Shown here one piece after another: positions 17,555-27,100 of a stretch of DNA of 64,000 nucleotides. The stretch lies in contig NZ_CP019304.1 of the NCBI RefSeq assembly GCF_001969265.1, positions 3,348,001 to 3,412,000 on the forward strand, written 5' to 3'. The notes beneath the pieces were generated by a model. It did no database searches. It was not told where the DNA came from and saw only the letters and a list, made by a program, of their open reading frames with translations. The stretch is from Arthrobacter sp. QXT-31 (GTDB lineage Bacteria; Actinomycetota; Actinomycetes; Actinomycetales; Micrococcaceae). The first letter of the stretch is position 1. Every line of letters begins with the position of its first letter. The position numbers and the translations under genes were made by a program.

Positions 17555-19114
17555 TTGGAACCGAAGGACTATCTTGCGCTCATGCGCCGAAGTTGGCTGT
17601 TAATTACGTGCCTCGCCCTTCTGGGATTGCTCGGAGGGGGAGCCTCGGCTCTGCTGGTGAAGCCAACTTACGAATCTGAGACGCAGCTTTTTGTAGCCAT
17701 ACAAAACTCAGGATCTGTTCAGGAGCTACAACAAGGTAACACCTTTAGCCAAGCTCGAGTTCAGTCGTATGTAAAGACGGTCGCTACGCCCGCTGTATTG
17801 CAACCGGTCATCGACAGCCTTGGATTGTCGGAGTCGCCGCTGCAGCTTGCCGAACGGGTGAAAGCAACCTCCGATCTCAACACTGTTCTCATCACCATCG
17901 CCGTCGAGGATTCTTCTCCGGTGCAGGCCGCTGCGATAGCTCAGGCCACGGGAACGAGTCTCATCAAGGTGGTGGATTCACTCGAACGTTCCGACAAGAC
18001 GTCCGAATCTCCGGTCAAGCTCTCAGTAGTAACACCAGCCGTGGCCCCAACTACCGCGATAAGTCCGAACACGAAGCTGAGCCTGAGCCTAGGACTAATG
18101 GGAGGCCTAGTTGTTGGACTTGGCGCGGCAGTTCTTCGGCATCGCCTGGACAACAGGATTGGAGGAGAGTCCGATCTGCGAGCCATTACTGACTCGCCCA
18201 TTCTCGGTGGTATCTCCTTTGAGTCGGAGGCGAAAGGCAGGCCGCTGATCACGCAAATCGCTGGTCAGAGCCCACGCGCGGAGTCATTCAGACAGTTGCG
18301 GACCAATCTCCAGTTCGCGACCGTGGGCCAGAAGTCGGCGGCAGTTCTTGTCACTTCATCGCTTCCAGGTGAAGGTAAGACCACAACTGCCACCAACTTG
18401 GCCATTGCTCTTTCACAAGCGGGTCAATCTGTCGTCCTCGTCGACGCCGATTTGCGGCGCCCAATGGTGTCAGAGTACTTAGGCCTAGAACGCAACGTAG
18501 GGTTGACTACGGTTCTTATCGGAACAGCTGAACTCAATGATGTTTTGCAGCCGTGGGGTGACGACAACCTTTATGTTGTTTCGTCCGGTCGGATTCCTCC
18601 CAATCCAAGCGAGCTCTTGGGTTCGGAAGCTATGGTGCAGGTGATAAAAAGACTCGAAGCTACCTTCGACGTCGTGATTATTGATTCCCCGCCTCTGCTG
18701 CCGGTTACAGATGCCACCGTCCTGTCTCAGAGCGTCGGCGGGGTGATTTTGGTTGTGGACAGCAAGAACACGACGCAGGCGAGTGTCCAACGTTCACTGC
18801 AGTCGCTGAGTATGGTCGATGCGAACTTGCTTGGAGTTGTCCTGAACCGTCTCCCTGTGAAAGGTCCAGATTCTTACGGGTACAGCTACCCGGCATATGC
18901 AGCACGGACGGATGAGGCCATGCAGACTAGCGTTTCGCCGACAGAGTCGGGATGGGCGGGGCGTCGCCGCGCTAAGAGGGATGGTCGTTCGGCGGCAAAG
19001 GTTGAATCAGAACCGGCCAGCCCAGGGCAAGACGTGGCAGCCGAAACCCTTTATGACGAGGCGATGAATAGTAGAAGCCGGTCGGCGACCAGATTTCCCA
19101 GCAGGGGCCGTTAG
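17555..19114 (+). CDS. Wzc/CpsD-like polysaccharide chain-length determinant and tyrosine autokinase
   Basis: Controls polymer length and export. The N-terminal Wzz domain has two membrane helices (LITCLALLGLLGGGASALL; LSLSLGLMGGLVVGLGAAVL) flanking an outer domain. The C-terminal BY-kinase has Walker A SSLPGEGKTTTATNLA, Walker A' VVLVDADLRRP and Walker B VVIIDSPPLLPVTDA. The Tyr-rich tail is short (YGYSYPAYAA), then comes a basic linker. The start is a choice: TTG 17555 is well placed behind AGGGGAG, while GTG 17516 gives 13 more residues without a ribosome site. It is the first gene of the plus-strand part of the locus. Confidence 0.88.
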   Translation: MEPKDYLALMRRSWLLITCLALLGLLGGGASALLVKPTYESETQLFVAIQNSGSVQELQQGNTFSQARVQSYVKTVATPAVLQPVIDSLGLSESPLQLAERVKATSDLNTVLITIAVEDSSPVQAAAIAQATGTSLIKVVDSLERSDKTSESPVKLSVVTPAVAPTTAISPNTKLSLSLGLMGGLVVGLGAAVLRHRLDNRIGGESDLRAITDSPILGGISFESEAKGRPLITQIAGQSPRAESFRQLRTNLQFATVGQKSAAVLVTSSLPGEGKTTTATNLAIALSQAGQSVVLVDADLRRPMVSEYLGLERNVGLTTVLIGTAELNDVLQPWGDDNLYVVSSGRIPPNPSELLGSEAMVQVIKRLEATFDVVIIDSPPLLPVTDATVLSQSVGGVILVVDSKNTTQASVQRSLQSLSMVDANLLGVVLNRLPVKGPDSYGYSYPAYAARTDEAMQTSVSPTESGWAGRRRAKRDGRSAAKVESEPASPGQDVAAETLYDEAMNSRSRSATRFPSRGR

Positions 19115-19204
19115 CTATGCCGACCTAAATAGATGACTTGAGATTCGTTCCGGAGCTCGCTTGAGCACGCGGGCTGACAATATTTCCAGGTTCCAGGAGG
19201 GAGA

Positions 19205-19966
19205 ATGATGCGGGCAATGAGGGCAGCAAGTATGCGCTGGCATGGGAAAACAGTGGGTATATCGGGGCTAGCCGTGGCGGATGCCTCTCAAGAGGAAATA
19301 ATAGATTGGCTTGCAAGTCGGCGAAATCCCAAGCAGCCGCTTTTAGCATACGCACTGCACGTCGGCGGATTGGTTTCACTCGATGCCAACAATCAGTTCC
19401 GTGAAATAATGTCGGGTGCCTCACTCATTTATGCCGATGGCGTTGGGCCTGTGCTGCTCGGTCGAGTGCGAGGGGGGCGTTTGGGGCGTTCCGCGACCAC
19501 TGACATTGCACCTGCCATCTTAGAGCGATGGGCGGCTGAGGGCGATCTCCCCCGCATCGCGCTCCTCGGAGGCCCCGAAGGTCTGGCCGCAGCCGCTGGA
19601 CAAGCGTTAGAAGACCGGGGACTTGGCCGGGCAGTATATGCCGAAAGTGGCTTTCAAGATGACTACAGTGATGTCCTTGCAAAAATTCGAGCTATCCGAC
19701 CCGATGTCCTATTCGTCGGAATGGGCGCCCCTCGTGAAATGGAGTGGTGCGAACGGTACCTCGGGGAACTACCATCCTGCGTTGTTATTACGTGTGGAGG
19801 ATGGTTTGGCTTCCTGACGGGGAAGGAACGCCGTGCGCCGCGAGTGGTACAAGCCTTTGGGGGGGAATGGATTTGGCGGCTGGCTCAGAGCCCCAGACGA
19901 CTGATGGGGCGGTACGGCAGAGGTCTGATGATAGTTCTGAAGGAGCTTAGCTCTGGCAGAGGTTAA
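19205..19966 (+). CDS. WecG/TagA/CpsF family glycosyltransferase
   Basis: GT26 enzyme that adds ManNAc or a related sugar to a lipid-linked acceptor in teichoic-acid, enterobacterial-antigen or capsule synthesis. Family motifs are LIYADGVGPVLLGR, with the catalytic Asp and the active-site Thr at TTDIAPAIL, followed by IALLGGPEG. The late VGMGAPREMEWCERYLGEL and GGWFGFLTGKERRAPR are typical. Its 253 residues are normal. GGAGGG precedes two adjacent ATGs. It lies 90 bp after the autokinase, probably in one transcript. Confidence 0.87.
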   Translation: MMRAMRAASMRWHGKTVGISGLAVADASQEEIIDWLASRRNPKQPLLAYALHVGGLVSLDANNQFREIMSGASLIYADGVGPVLLGRVRGGRLGRSATTDIAPAILERWAAEGDLPRIALLGGPEGLAAAAGQALEDRGLGRAVYAESGFQDDYSDVLAKIRAIRPDVLFVGMGAPREMEWCERYLGELPSCVVITCGGWFGFLTGKERRAPRVVQAFGGEWIWRLAQSPRRLMGRYGRGLMIVLKELSSGRG

Positions 19967-20006
19967 CGCTGCTTTTGGCCCAAATCGTGCTGACACCCTA
20001 GACGAG

Positions 20007-20296
20007 CTAAGCCAGGCCGGTGAATAGCCCGACGACGATGGTGTCGGCGCCGGTGTGGAGCCCTTTTTGGGTCGCTCGGTGCGTAGGGCAGGGATCCGCG
20101 CCCGCCCGTCCGGGTCCGTATCCTGAAGGTTGGTGCGGGGTTTGCGGGACTGGGGCTCGAGGCCCCGCGTCGCCCTCAGCCGCGTACCTAGCCAGGAGTT
20201 CATGGACCCATTGCCAGCCCACGCCGTAGCGTCAGCCTGTGATTTGGACATTCCGCCCTCAAGTAAGGCGAGGACGATGACCTTGTTCTTCGACAT
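20007..20296 (-). pseudogene. IS481-type transposase, N-terminal remnant with frameshifts
   Basis: On the minus strand MSKNKVIVLALLEGGMSKSQ is the usual N-terminus of one IS481-family transposase group. It continues in a second frame as WQWVHELLARYAAEGDAG, the next piece of the same HTH region, and in other frames as GRARIPALRTERPKKG and LHTGADTIVVGL. At least two frame changes are needed and the DDE catalytic core is absent. It is a decayed insertion between the polysaccharide genes and a murB copy. No terminal repeats were found. Confidence 0.65.
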
Positions 20297-20396
20297 GGCC
20301 CAGCGTCGATGGCACGGGTGGCGCCGATATCCCGGGACCGGTGTCGCCTACCTCCTGAGATCACACGCCCACGTAAGTCGCGGCTGCGGATCTTAA

Positions 20397-21490
20397 TTAA
20401 TTAAGTTTTAGGCCGATCAGGAGCGGTTCGGGGTGCAGTTCAATGCCAAAACGCGTGACGACGCCGGCACGCACCTCGCGCGCGATCGCCACCATATCGG
20501 CCGCACGGGCAGAGCCGCGGTTGGTGATGGCCAGGGTGTGCTTCGTGGACAGCGACGCCCGGCCGCCGGTGACGCTCCCGTCCTCCAGCCCGAAGCCCTT
20601 GCCGAAGCCGGCGTGGTCAATCAGCCAGGCCGCGGACAGCTTGACCTGGCCGTCGGAGCCGCCCGGGTACCGGGGCGCGGATTCCGGAAGGCCCGCCGCC
20701 ACTTCCTCGGGGACGATCGGGTTGGTGAAGAACGAGCCCGTGGAGTAGGTGTCGCGGTCGGCAGGGTCCAGCACCATGCCCTTGGACGCCCGCAGCCGCA
20801 GGACCTCCCGGCGTACGTCGTTCGAGTAGGCACGCTGGCCCTGCTCCACACCGAGGACCCGCGCCAGCTCGGCGTACCGAATGGGTGCGCTCATGCGGCC
20901 CAACGGCAGCTGGAATTCGACCGTCAGCACCACGTAGCGCGGTGAGCCGTTCACGGTGGTCGGCTTGAGGACCGAATCCCGGTACCCGAACTTCAGCTCG
21001 GAGTTTGTGAAGGTCTGCACGGCGTTGCGCTCCCGGTCCCAGGTGCGGACCGCGGCGATGGTCTGCGAGACGTCCGAGCCGTAGGCGCCCACGTTCTGCA
21101 CGGGGGTGGCTCCGGTGGCACCGGGGATCCCGGACAGGGCCTCGATGCCGGACCAGGCGTGAGCACGGCGTGTTCCACCAGTGCGTCCCAGTTGTGCCCG
21201 GCCTGGACCACCACGGATACGCCCCCGCAGGAGTCCTCGGCGTTGACGGTGAACCCCTCCGAGGCGATCTTCAGGACGGTTCCGGGGAACCCGTCGTCGG
21301 AAATCAGGAGGTTGGAGCCCCCGCCGATGATCAGCAGCTGCTCACCTGCCGCATCGGCGGCGCGCACCGCCTCGATGATCTCGGCCTCGGTGCGGGCCTC
21401 GACGTAGTTGGCGGCGGGACCGCCGACGGCGGCGGTGGTCAGCTCGGAAAGCATTGCGAGAGTCATTCTCATACAATAGTCAGCAGACAA
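20397..21490 (-). pseudogene. murB: UDP-N-acetylenolpyruvoylglucosamine reductase, frameshifted
   Basis: MurB homologue split into two frames. The upstream part (from about 21466; MTLAMLSELTTAAVGGPAANY) carries the FAD-binding IIGGGSNLLISDDGF and runs to HNWDALVEHAVL. The downstream part resumes with HAWSGIEALSGIPGATGATPVQNVGAYG and continues through FGYRDS, YSTGSFFTNP (catalytic Ser) and LHPEPLLIG. One missing base near 21156-21166 explains the break, probably a C in CTCCAC. The last residues (LKLN) are encoded by an abrupt AT-rich stretch next to the IS remnant. The gene is much more GC-rich than its neighbours. It could be a dead second copy or a sequencing error in a live one. Confidence 0.85.
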
Positions 21491-21562
21491 CCACCGTTAT
21501 AACTCGCCGGGTCGATGAGTGCTTTGACCGAGGATCGAACTGATCGAGCGGCCAATGGGGGA

Positions 21563-22825
21563 TTAGTCCCTTGACATTAGCAACTTTCCCTTGCGTGCCG
21601 AACGCGGCGTGCTCGCACGAGCACGGATACTGCGGTGTCCCAGCAGATATACGAGGCCACTGGCGTAGCCCAACGATGCTGCGAGCGAAGCCCCTAACGC
21701 ACCCATGTCGGCACCGATGAAGATTAACACAGCTATATCGACGCCAATTGCAATCAGGCACGAATACAGGACTCCGAACTTGTGCCCGCGAATGATCTCT
21801 GCATTTGAAATGTACCTATAGACGGAAAGAACGCAGATGCCCGGCAGCAGGCCCCACACTGCAAATACGGATTCCTTATAATCCGTTCCAAAGAGAAGTG
21901 GCACTAAGGTTGGGCTGATGGCAGCTATGGTCACGGATGCCAACGCAGACAGACCCAGCACTATCCATGTGTCTGTTCCGATAGAACGAGAGTGGTCAAC
22001 CGCGTAGGCGGGGGCCCTCACAACAGCCGCTGTCATGGACGCCACGAGAACGAGCTCAGCGAGGGCTACTGCCGCTGAATATAATCCGACCTCCTTAGAG
22101 GTGCTAATGGCATTCAGGATAATGACATCGAGGCGATAGGACATGAACAATACAATAAGCGTAATGTTCGTCGTCAAGACGAAATTCCAAGGTACCGCGT
22201 CCCTGCCCCCCAAGGCTGACTTCCTAATCTTTGACGACTTGGCCCATAGAGCGCAAGTGTATGCTGCGACTATTGTTGTTCCGGTAACATACCCAAGTAA
22301 CGCGCCGCCTAACTGAAAGAAGGTAAGGCCGACGATCATAAGAAACCCAGGCAGAAAGATCTGAAAGATGCGGAAAAGTGCTAGCGCCCTAAACGCCCTA
22401 CGAGCCTGCAGAAGCGCCGCAAAAAACTCTGGAATGATAAGGGCAGGTCCGATGAAAGATGCTATGCCGGCCAATAGGTTGATAGGGGAAAGCTCCCCTG
22501 AAGTCGACGCTAGCTGGACTAGAAAGCAAATGGATGCACCGATGCTTGCCGTCATTAATGACCAGCGAAGAAGTTTATGAATTCGGGGTCCGACCGCACC
22601 GTTCTTGCTCACATCCATGACGACTACTTGCGGGCCGGCTAACATCGCAATAGTGCTGATGATAGCCGGTATCAAGGTGGCTACCGTATATATGCCTTTG
22701 TCTGTCGGCCCAAGAAGGCGAGCAGACAAAATACCAAAAATTGCCGTCAGTCCTATGACGCCAACGCGACTTCCAAATGTCCAAAAGTATGTCGAATAGC
22801 GCCTAACTACGGTCATGGACGGCAT
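21563..22825 (-). CDS. Wzx-like polysaccharide flippase
   Basis: 420-residue membrane protein with about twelve hydrophobic helices of the MATE/PST (MOP) superfamily. The N-terminus FGSRVGVIGLTAIFGILSARLLGPTDKGIY is the classic polysaccharide-transporter start (a helix followed by R.LGP...G.Y). It should flip the lipid-linked repeat unit across the membrane for Wzy polymerisation. It overlaps the upstream glycosyltransferase gene by 23 bp, indicating one operon. An ATG three codons in (22816) is an alternative start. Confidence 0.83.
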   Translation of the reverse strand: MPSMTVVRRYSTYFWTFGSRVGVIGLTAIFGILSARLLGPTDKGIYTVATLIPAIISTIAMLAGPQVVVMDVSKNGAVGPRIHKLLRWSLMTASIGASICFLVQLASTSGELSPINLLAGIASFIGPALIIPEFFAALLQARRAFRALALFRIFQIFLPGFLMIVGLTFFQLGGALLGYVTGTTIVAAYTCALWAKSSKIRKSALGGRDAVPWNFVLTTNITLIVLFMSYRLDVIILNAISTSKEVGLYSAAVALAELVLVASMTAAVVRAPAYAVDHSRSIGTDTWIVLGLSALASVTIAAISPTLVPLLFGTDYKESVFAVWGLLPGICVLSVYRYISNAEIIRGHKFGVLYSCLIAIGVDIAVLIFIGADMGALGASLAASLGYASGLVYLLGHRSIRARASTPRSARKGKLLMSRD

Positions 22826-23918
22826 TCACTATAGGGGCGATAGTGCCCACTTCGTGCATTGCTTCTGCGATCTCGCAGCGTTCGTGTGGGTCCAGTCGAC
22901 GCGCCTCTGTCACGGCTTGTGTCAGCTTTCCAGGGGTTGGTTGAGTACTGGATGGCGTTCTTCCGGTAAAGTTGTAACTCTGCAACTCGTCAAGGTTCGA
23001 AAGCGTAGCAAGGCCGTGAGTGCCCTCGCTTGTTGCAACAATAGTAGGCCTGCCTGCTGCCATGCATTCAATGGCCCCTCGTCCAGCTGTCACAACAACG
23101 CTGGCTCGGGTAATCCACGGGCGTGGATCGGTAACGGCGCCAACAAACGTAATATTCGTCTGGAAGCCCTGCTCTTGAACAGACTGACGTAATTCGCTCT
23201 CTTGTGGACCGCCTCCCACAACAATAAGCTCTAATCCCAGGTCGGCCACAGCCACGAATAACGCGGAAAGGGGAGCGGTCTTGTTGGGCGTCAGTGTTCC
23301 AAGGAATATGACAGGTCCATTAGGATCATAGCCTTCGATAACTTGTCCCAAGGCGTCGCCCCAATACATTTCGGCGCGAAATATGTTGCCGATTTCTTCC
23401 ACCGGCGTATTGGGTGATTGGATCTTAAGAAACTTGGAAGTCTCGGATGTCGCGGCAAGGAGTCCTGCGAGTCGGCTCATGGTTGACGTATGGTCGCGAA
23501 AGGGCCACTCGACTTGCGTAGTGCCATGGACAAGAGCCATCCTTTTCACGGCTGGCCATTGGCGGTCGCTGTGCTCCGCAAAGAACGCTGTCGGCCCCGG
23601 CTGGGAAGTAACTATGAGGGACGCCTTATTCGCAACCGTTGCGAGACGCCGTGCGCTCGCAGCTTCGAGCGCACGTAGCACGATTTTCTTGACCCAATTT
23701 CGGCCCCCTGTGGCCGTGCCCTCTCGCCACATTACTCGGATGCTCCGAGCGGACAGCTTTGCTTCCTTGTACCACGGGCCGGGCTTGGCCACCAAGACAG
23801 GCTCGATTCCATGGTTATCTAGCATGCGAGCTAGAGCAAAGGCGTAGGTCTGTGAGCCGCCGGGGCGAAAAGCGTTCATCGCGATAATCACGACAGGTCG
23901 AGACGGATCCTTCAGCAT
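22803..23918 (-). CDS. glycosyltransferase, GT4-like
   Basis: GT-B transferase of about 371 residues from the ATG at 23918 (MLKDPSRPVVIIAMNAFRPGGSQTYAFALARML, the typical N-terminal GG loop). The C-terminal domain has PVIFLGTLTPNKTAPLSALF, LIVVGGGPQESELRQ and ASVVVTAGRGAIECMAAGRPTIVA, the donor-binding E-x7-E-like part. The reading frame is open to 24035, but the extra 39 residues look non-conserved. A GGGGGA lies too close to the ATG to be ideal, so the start remains uncertain. First gene of the minus-strand flippase operon. Confidence 0.78.
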   Translation of the reverse strand: MLKDPSRPVVIIAMNAFRPGGSQTYAFALARMLDNHGIEPVLVAKPGPWYKEAKLSARSIRVMWREGTATGGRNWVKKIVLRALEAASARRLATVANKASLIVTSQPGPTAFFAEHSDRQWPAVKRMALVHGTTQVEWPFRDHTSTMSRLAGLLAATSETSKFLKIQSPNTPVEEIGNIFRAEMYWGDALGQVIEGYDPNGPVIFLGTLTPNKTAPLSALFVAVADLGLELIVVGGGPQESELRQSVQEQGFQTNITFVGAVTDPRPWITRASVVVTAGRGAIECMAAGRPTIVATSEGTHGLATLSNLDELQSYNFTGRTPSSTQPTPGKLTQAVTEARRLDPHERCEIAEAMHEVGTIAPIVNAVHDRS

Positions 23919-24102
23919 TCCCCCATCGTACGTGCCATCACCTAATGGAGCAGGACTTGTGTTAACGTTTGCCTGAAAAATTTGGGTCTGGACACTAAGG
24001 TGTCTGTGGTGGAGTCCACACTGGTTTGCATGCAATCACTGGCGGAAATGCCGGGCTCCCGTTGAGTGTGAAAGGCGGATGTTGAAGCATTTGCTACGCC
24101 CT

Positions 24103-24567
24103 TTATCGCGTATCGACATCCTCAAACACCAAAAACGTCTGTGTATCCAACACGCCGGGCATCGACTGCAGCTGATCGAAGATCACTCGCCTTAGATGCA
24201 CGTTGTCCACGGCCCGCACCAGCAGGATCACGTCGAATTCCCCGCCCACCAGGGCAATGTGGTGCACCTCGGGGATTGTCCGTAACTGTTCCCGCAACTC
24301 CCGCCATGAGTGCTGCTGCACCTTAAGTGTCACGTAGGCGGAGGACTTCAGTCCCGCCTTAATGGGATCAACAACTGCCGTGAACTTTGTCAGCACACCC
24401 TGGCTCGTCAGTCGGGCTATCCGTGTGTACGCGTGGGCCCGGGAGATATGCACGTTCTCGGCCACCTGGGTGACGGACATCCGGCCGTCCCGCGTCAGCT
24501 CGGCGATGATGTTGCGGTCCACGTCGTCGAGCGGCACCGCTGCCTGTTCCTCGTCCGGCTCGGCCAT
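24103..24567 (-). CDS. Lrp/AsnC family transcriptional regulator
   Basis: 154 residues. N-terminal AsnC-type HTH (LDDVDRNIIAELTRDGRMSVTQVAENVHISRAHAYTRIARL, about 13-55) and C-terminal RAM ligand-binding domain (VHHIALVGGEFDVILLVRA). It is transcribed divergently from the 2-oxoacid dehydrogenase operon, the position of BkdR-type regulators that sense branched-chain amino acids. It therefore probably controls the E1/E2 genes; the ligand is inferred. Confidence 0.88.
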   Translation of the reverse strand: MAEPDEEQAAVPLDDVDRNIIAELTRDGRMSVTQVAENVHISRAHAYTRIARLTSQGVLTKFTAVVDPIKAGLKSSAYVTLKVQQHSWRELREQLRTIPEVHHIALVGGEFDVILLVRAVDNVHLRRVIFDQLQSMPGVLDTQTFLVFEDVDTR

Positions 24568-24727
24568 TTTGTCTACAACTCCCGTTCGTTACACAGCTCA
24601 CATTTGCAATTTGTCTTTCAGAATAGGGGAGTTTCGCGTACTTCTCCACGATTCGCGCTGGCACTGGATACGAAACATCGTCCGGGACCATACTGAGAGT
24701 GAATAGTGGCTACAGAAGGACGGACCA

Positions 24728-25987
24728 ATGACGATCTCCGCAGACCACACTGCGCCCGGCAAGGCAGGGCAGGGCGAGCCTGCCCCGGAGCAGGCCGAGG
24801 ACACGTACCTGCCCGGCGCTGCCGCCGAAGCCGTACGCAAATTCGGCATCACCGCCGAGGACTACATGCTGCCCGCACGCCATCAGATCCAGATGGTCGA
24901 CCAGGACGGCAACCTGAAGCACCATTCAGAGCAGGGCACCGAGCCCGGCCATGAGTATCCGCTGCCCGGCGACGACGAACTCCTTGCCGCCTACGAACAG
25001 CTCGTTGTCGGCCGGCGGGTCAATGACCAGAACTCCGCACTGGTCCGGCAGGGTCGCATGGCTGTCTATCCCTCCAGCCACGGCCAGGAAGCCTGCCAGG
25101 TGGCCGCGTCACTTTGTCTCGCTGAAGGTGACTGGATCTTCCCAACCTACCGGGACGCCGTCGCCGTCATGGCCCGCGGTGTCGATCCAATCGAAGCCAT
25201 GACCATTTTCCGCGGCGACTGGCACGGGGGCTATGACTCCCTCAAACACAAAGTGGGGATCCAGTGCACACCGCTCACCACGCAGCTGCTCCACGCCGTC
25301 GGCGTCGCACACGCGGCCAAGCTGCGCGGCGAGAACACAGTGGTCCTGGCGATGTGCGGTGACGGTGCCACCAGCGAGGGCGACTTCCACGAAGCCCTGA
25401 ACTTCGCCGCCGTCTTCCACCTGCCGGTCATCTTCTTCGTGCAGAACAACCAGTACGCCATCTCCGTGCCCCTGGCCCACCAGTCCGTCGCGCCGTCGCT
25501 CGCCCACAAGGCCGTGGGCTACGGCATGGCCGGTGAACGCGTGGACGGCAACGACGTCGTCGCCCTCCTCGCCGTCCTGGACCGTGCGGTCAAGCTCGCC
25601 CGTGAAGGGTCGGGCCCGCTTCTCGTCGAAGCCCACACCTACCGCATGCAGGCCCACACCAACGCGGACGACGCCACCCGCTACCGCCAGGACAGCGAGG
25701 TGGCCCAGTGGGTTGCCAGGGACCCGCTCACCCGGATGAGGAAGTACCTCACGGACAGAGGACTGCTGGACGACGGCGGAGAGGCCCGAATCACAGAGAA
25801 GGCGGAAGCGGTTGCCGCGCAGCTCCGCACCGGCCTCGGTGAAGACATACCCGTCGATCCCCAGGACCTGTTCAAGTACGTCTTCGCCAACCAGACGCCA
25901 CAGCTCAAGGAACAGTCTGCCCTCGTCGCCGACGAGCTCGCCCGCGACGCCGCCAGCGCCGCAGCCGCAACGGAGGCCACCAAATGA
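24728..25987 (+). CDS. branched-chain 2-oxoacid (or pyruvate) dehydrogenase E1 component, alpha subunit
   Basis: Thiamine-diphosphate-dependent E1alpha that decarboxylates the 2-oxoacid and passes the acyl group to E2. The TPP motif GDGATSEGDFHEALNFAAVFHLPVIFFVQNN is complete. YRQDSEV and ARDPLTRMRKYL are typical downstream features. The 419-residue product has an extended N-terminus. The Lrp/AsnC neighbour favours a branched-chain substrate, but sequence alone does not separate this from PDH. It overlaps the E1beta gene by 4 bp. Confidence 0.88.
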   Translation: MTISADHTAPGKAGQGEPAPEQAEDTYLPGAAAEAVRKFGITAEDYMLPARHQIQMVDQDGNLKHHSEQGTEPGHEYPLPGDDELLAAYEQLVVGRRVNDQNSALVRQGRMAVYPSSHGQEACQVAASLCLAEGDWIFPTYRDAVAVMARGVDPIEAMTIFRGDWHGGYDSLKHKVGIQCTPLTTQLLHAVGVAHAAKLRGENTVVLAMCGDGATSEGDFHEALNFAAVFHLPVIFFVQNNQYAISVPLAHQSVAPSLAHKAVGYGMAGERVDGNDVVALLAVLDRAVKLAREGSGPLLVEAHTYRMQAHTNADDATRYRQDSEVAQWVARDPLTRMRKYLTDRGLLDDGGEARITEKAEAVAAQLRTGLGEDIPVDPQDLFKYVFANQTPQLKEQSALVADELARDAASAAAATEATK

Positions 25988-27096
25988 GCCCGACAATCAC
26001 CACGTCCTCAGAGGCGAACGGCAACGTCAGCGCCGCCACCGCCCGCGCGGCCGCCTCGGCCGCGGCCAGCGCCGCAGCCGCCGGGCCGCAGCCGGTCACC
26101 ATGGCCAAGGCGCTGAACACCGCCATGGCGCACGCCATGGGTGCCGACGAATCAGTCCTGGTCTTCGGCGAGGACGTCGGCAAACTCGGTGGCGTCTTCC
26201 GCATCACGGACGGCCTCATGGCCACCTTCGGCGAGCAGCGCTGCTTCGATACTCCTCTGGCTGAGTCCGGCATCGTCGGCATGGCGGTGGGGATGGCGAT
26301 CAACGGCATGCGCCCCGTCGTCGAGATGCAGTTCGATGCCTTTGCCTACCCGGCTTTCGAGCAGATCGTCAGCCACGTGGCCAAGATGCACAACCGGACC
26401 AGGGGCCGCGTCAGGCTGCCCATGGTTATCCGGGTTCCCTACGCCGGCGGGATCGGGGGAGTGGAGCACCACTGCGACTCCTCCGAGTCCTACTACGCCC
26501 ACACGGCCGGTCTAAAGGTATACACGCCGGCCACTGTCGCGGATGCCTACCGCATGCTGCGGGAAGCGATCGATTCGGACGATCCAATCATGTTCATGGA
26601 ACCCAAGAAGCTCTACTGGTCCAAGGACCTGGTGGACCTGGAGCTGCTCCGTGAGGAGTATGAAGGGAAGAACGACGGCGGCCGGGCCACCGAGGGCCGC
26701 GCCGCTGTGGCCCGTTCCGGCACCGACGCAACACTCATTGCTTACGGCCCGTCCGTTCCGACGGCGCTGGCGGCAGCTGCCGCAGCGGCGGAGGAGGGGC
26801 GCTCGCTCGAGGTCATCGATATCCGCACCATCGTGCCGTTCGACGACGAGACCGTCGCGGCCAGCGTCCGGAAGACGGGCCGTGCGGTCGTCATTGCGGA
26901 GGCCCATGGGTTCGCTTCCGTATCCTCGGAGATCGTGGCCAGGGTCCAGGAACGGTGCTTCCACTACCTGGCGGCCCCGATCCGTCGCGTCACCGGCTTC
27001 GACGTACCGTACCCCGCACCGAAACTCGAGCACTACTACCTGCCCGGCGTGGACCGCATCCTCGACGCCGTTGACGACCTCCAGTGGGAAGACTGA
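25984..27096 (+). CDS. 2-oxoacid dehydrogenase E1 component, beta subunit
   Basis: Partner of E1alpha in an alpha2beta2 heterotetramer. Motifs FGEDVGKLGGVFRITDGL, FDTPLAESGIVGMAVGMA and MQFDAFAYPAFEQIVSHVAK are typical, with the C-terminal transketolase domain (VIDIRTIVPFDDETV, VIAEAHGFASVSSEI, DVPYPAPKLEHYYLPG). About 40 Ala/Ser-rich residues precede the conserved start. It begins by ATGA overlap with E1alpha, and E2 follows after 4 bp. Confidence 0.9.
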   Translation: MSPTITTSSEANGNVSAATARAAASAAASAAAAGPQPVTMAKALNTAMAHAMGADESVLVFGEDVGKLGGVFRITDGLMATFGEQRCFDTPLAESGIVGMAVGMAINGMRPVVEMQFDAFAYPAFEQIVSHVAKMHNRTRGRVRLPMVIRVPYAGGIGGVEHHCDSSESYYAHTAGLKVYTPATVADAYRMLREAIDSDDPIMFMEPKKLYWSKDLVDLELLREEYEGKNDGGRATEGRAAVARSGTDATLIAYGPSVPTALAAAAAAAEEGRSLEVIDIRTIVPFDDETVAASVRKTGRAVVIAEAHGFASVSSEIVARVQERCFHYLAAPIRRVTGFDVPYPAPKLEHYYLPGVDRILDAVDDLQWED

Positions 27097-27100
27097 TCAG

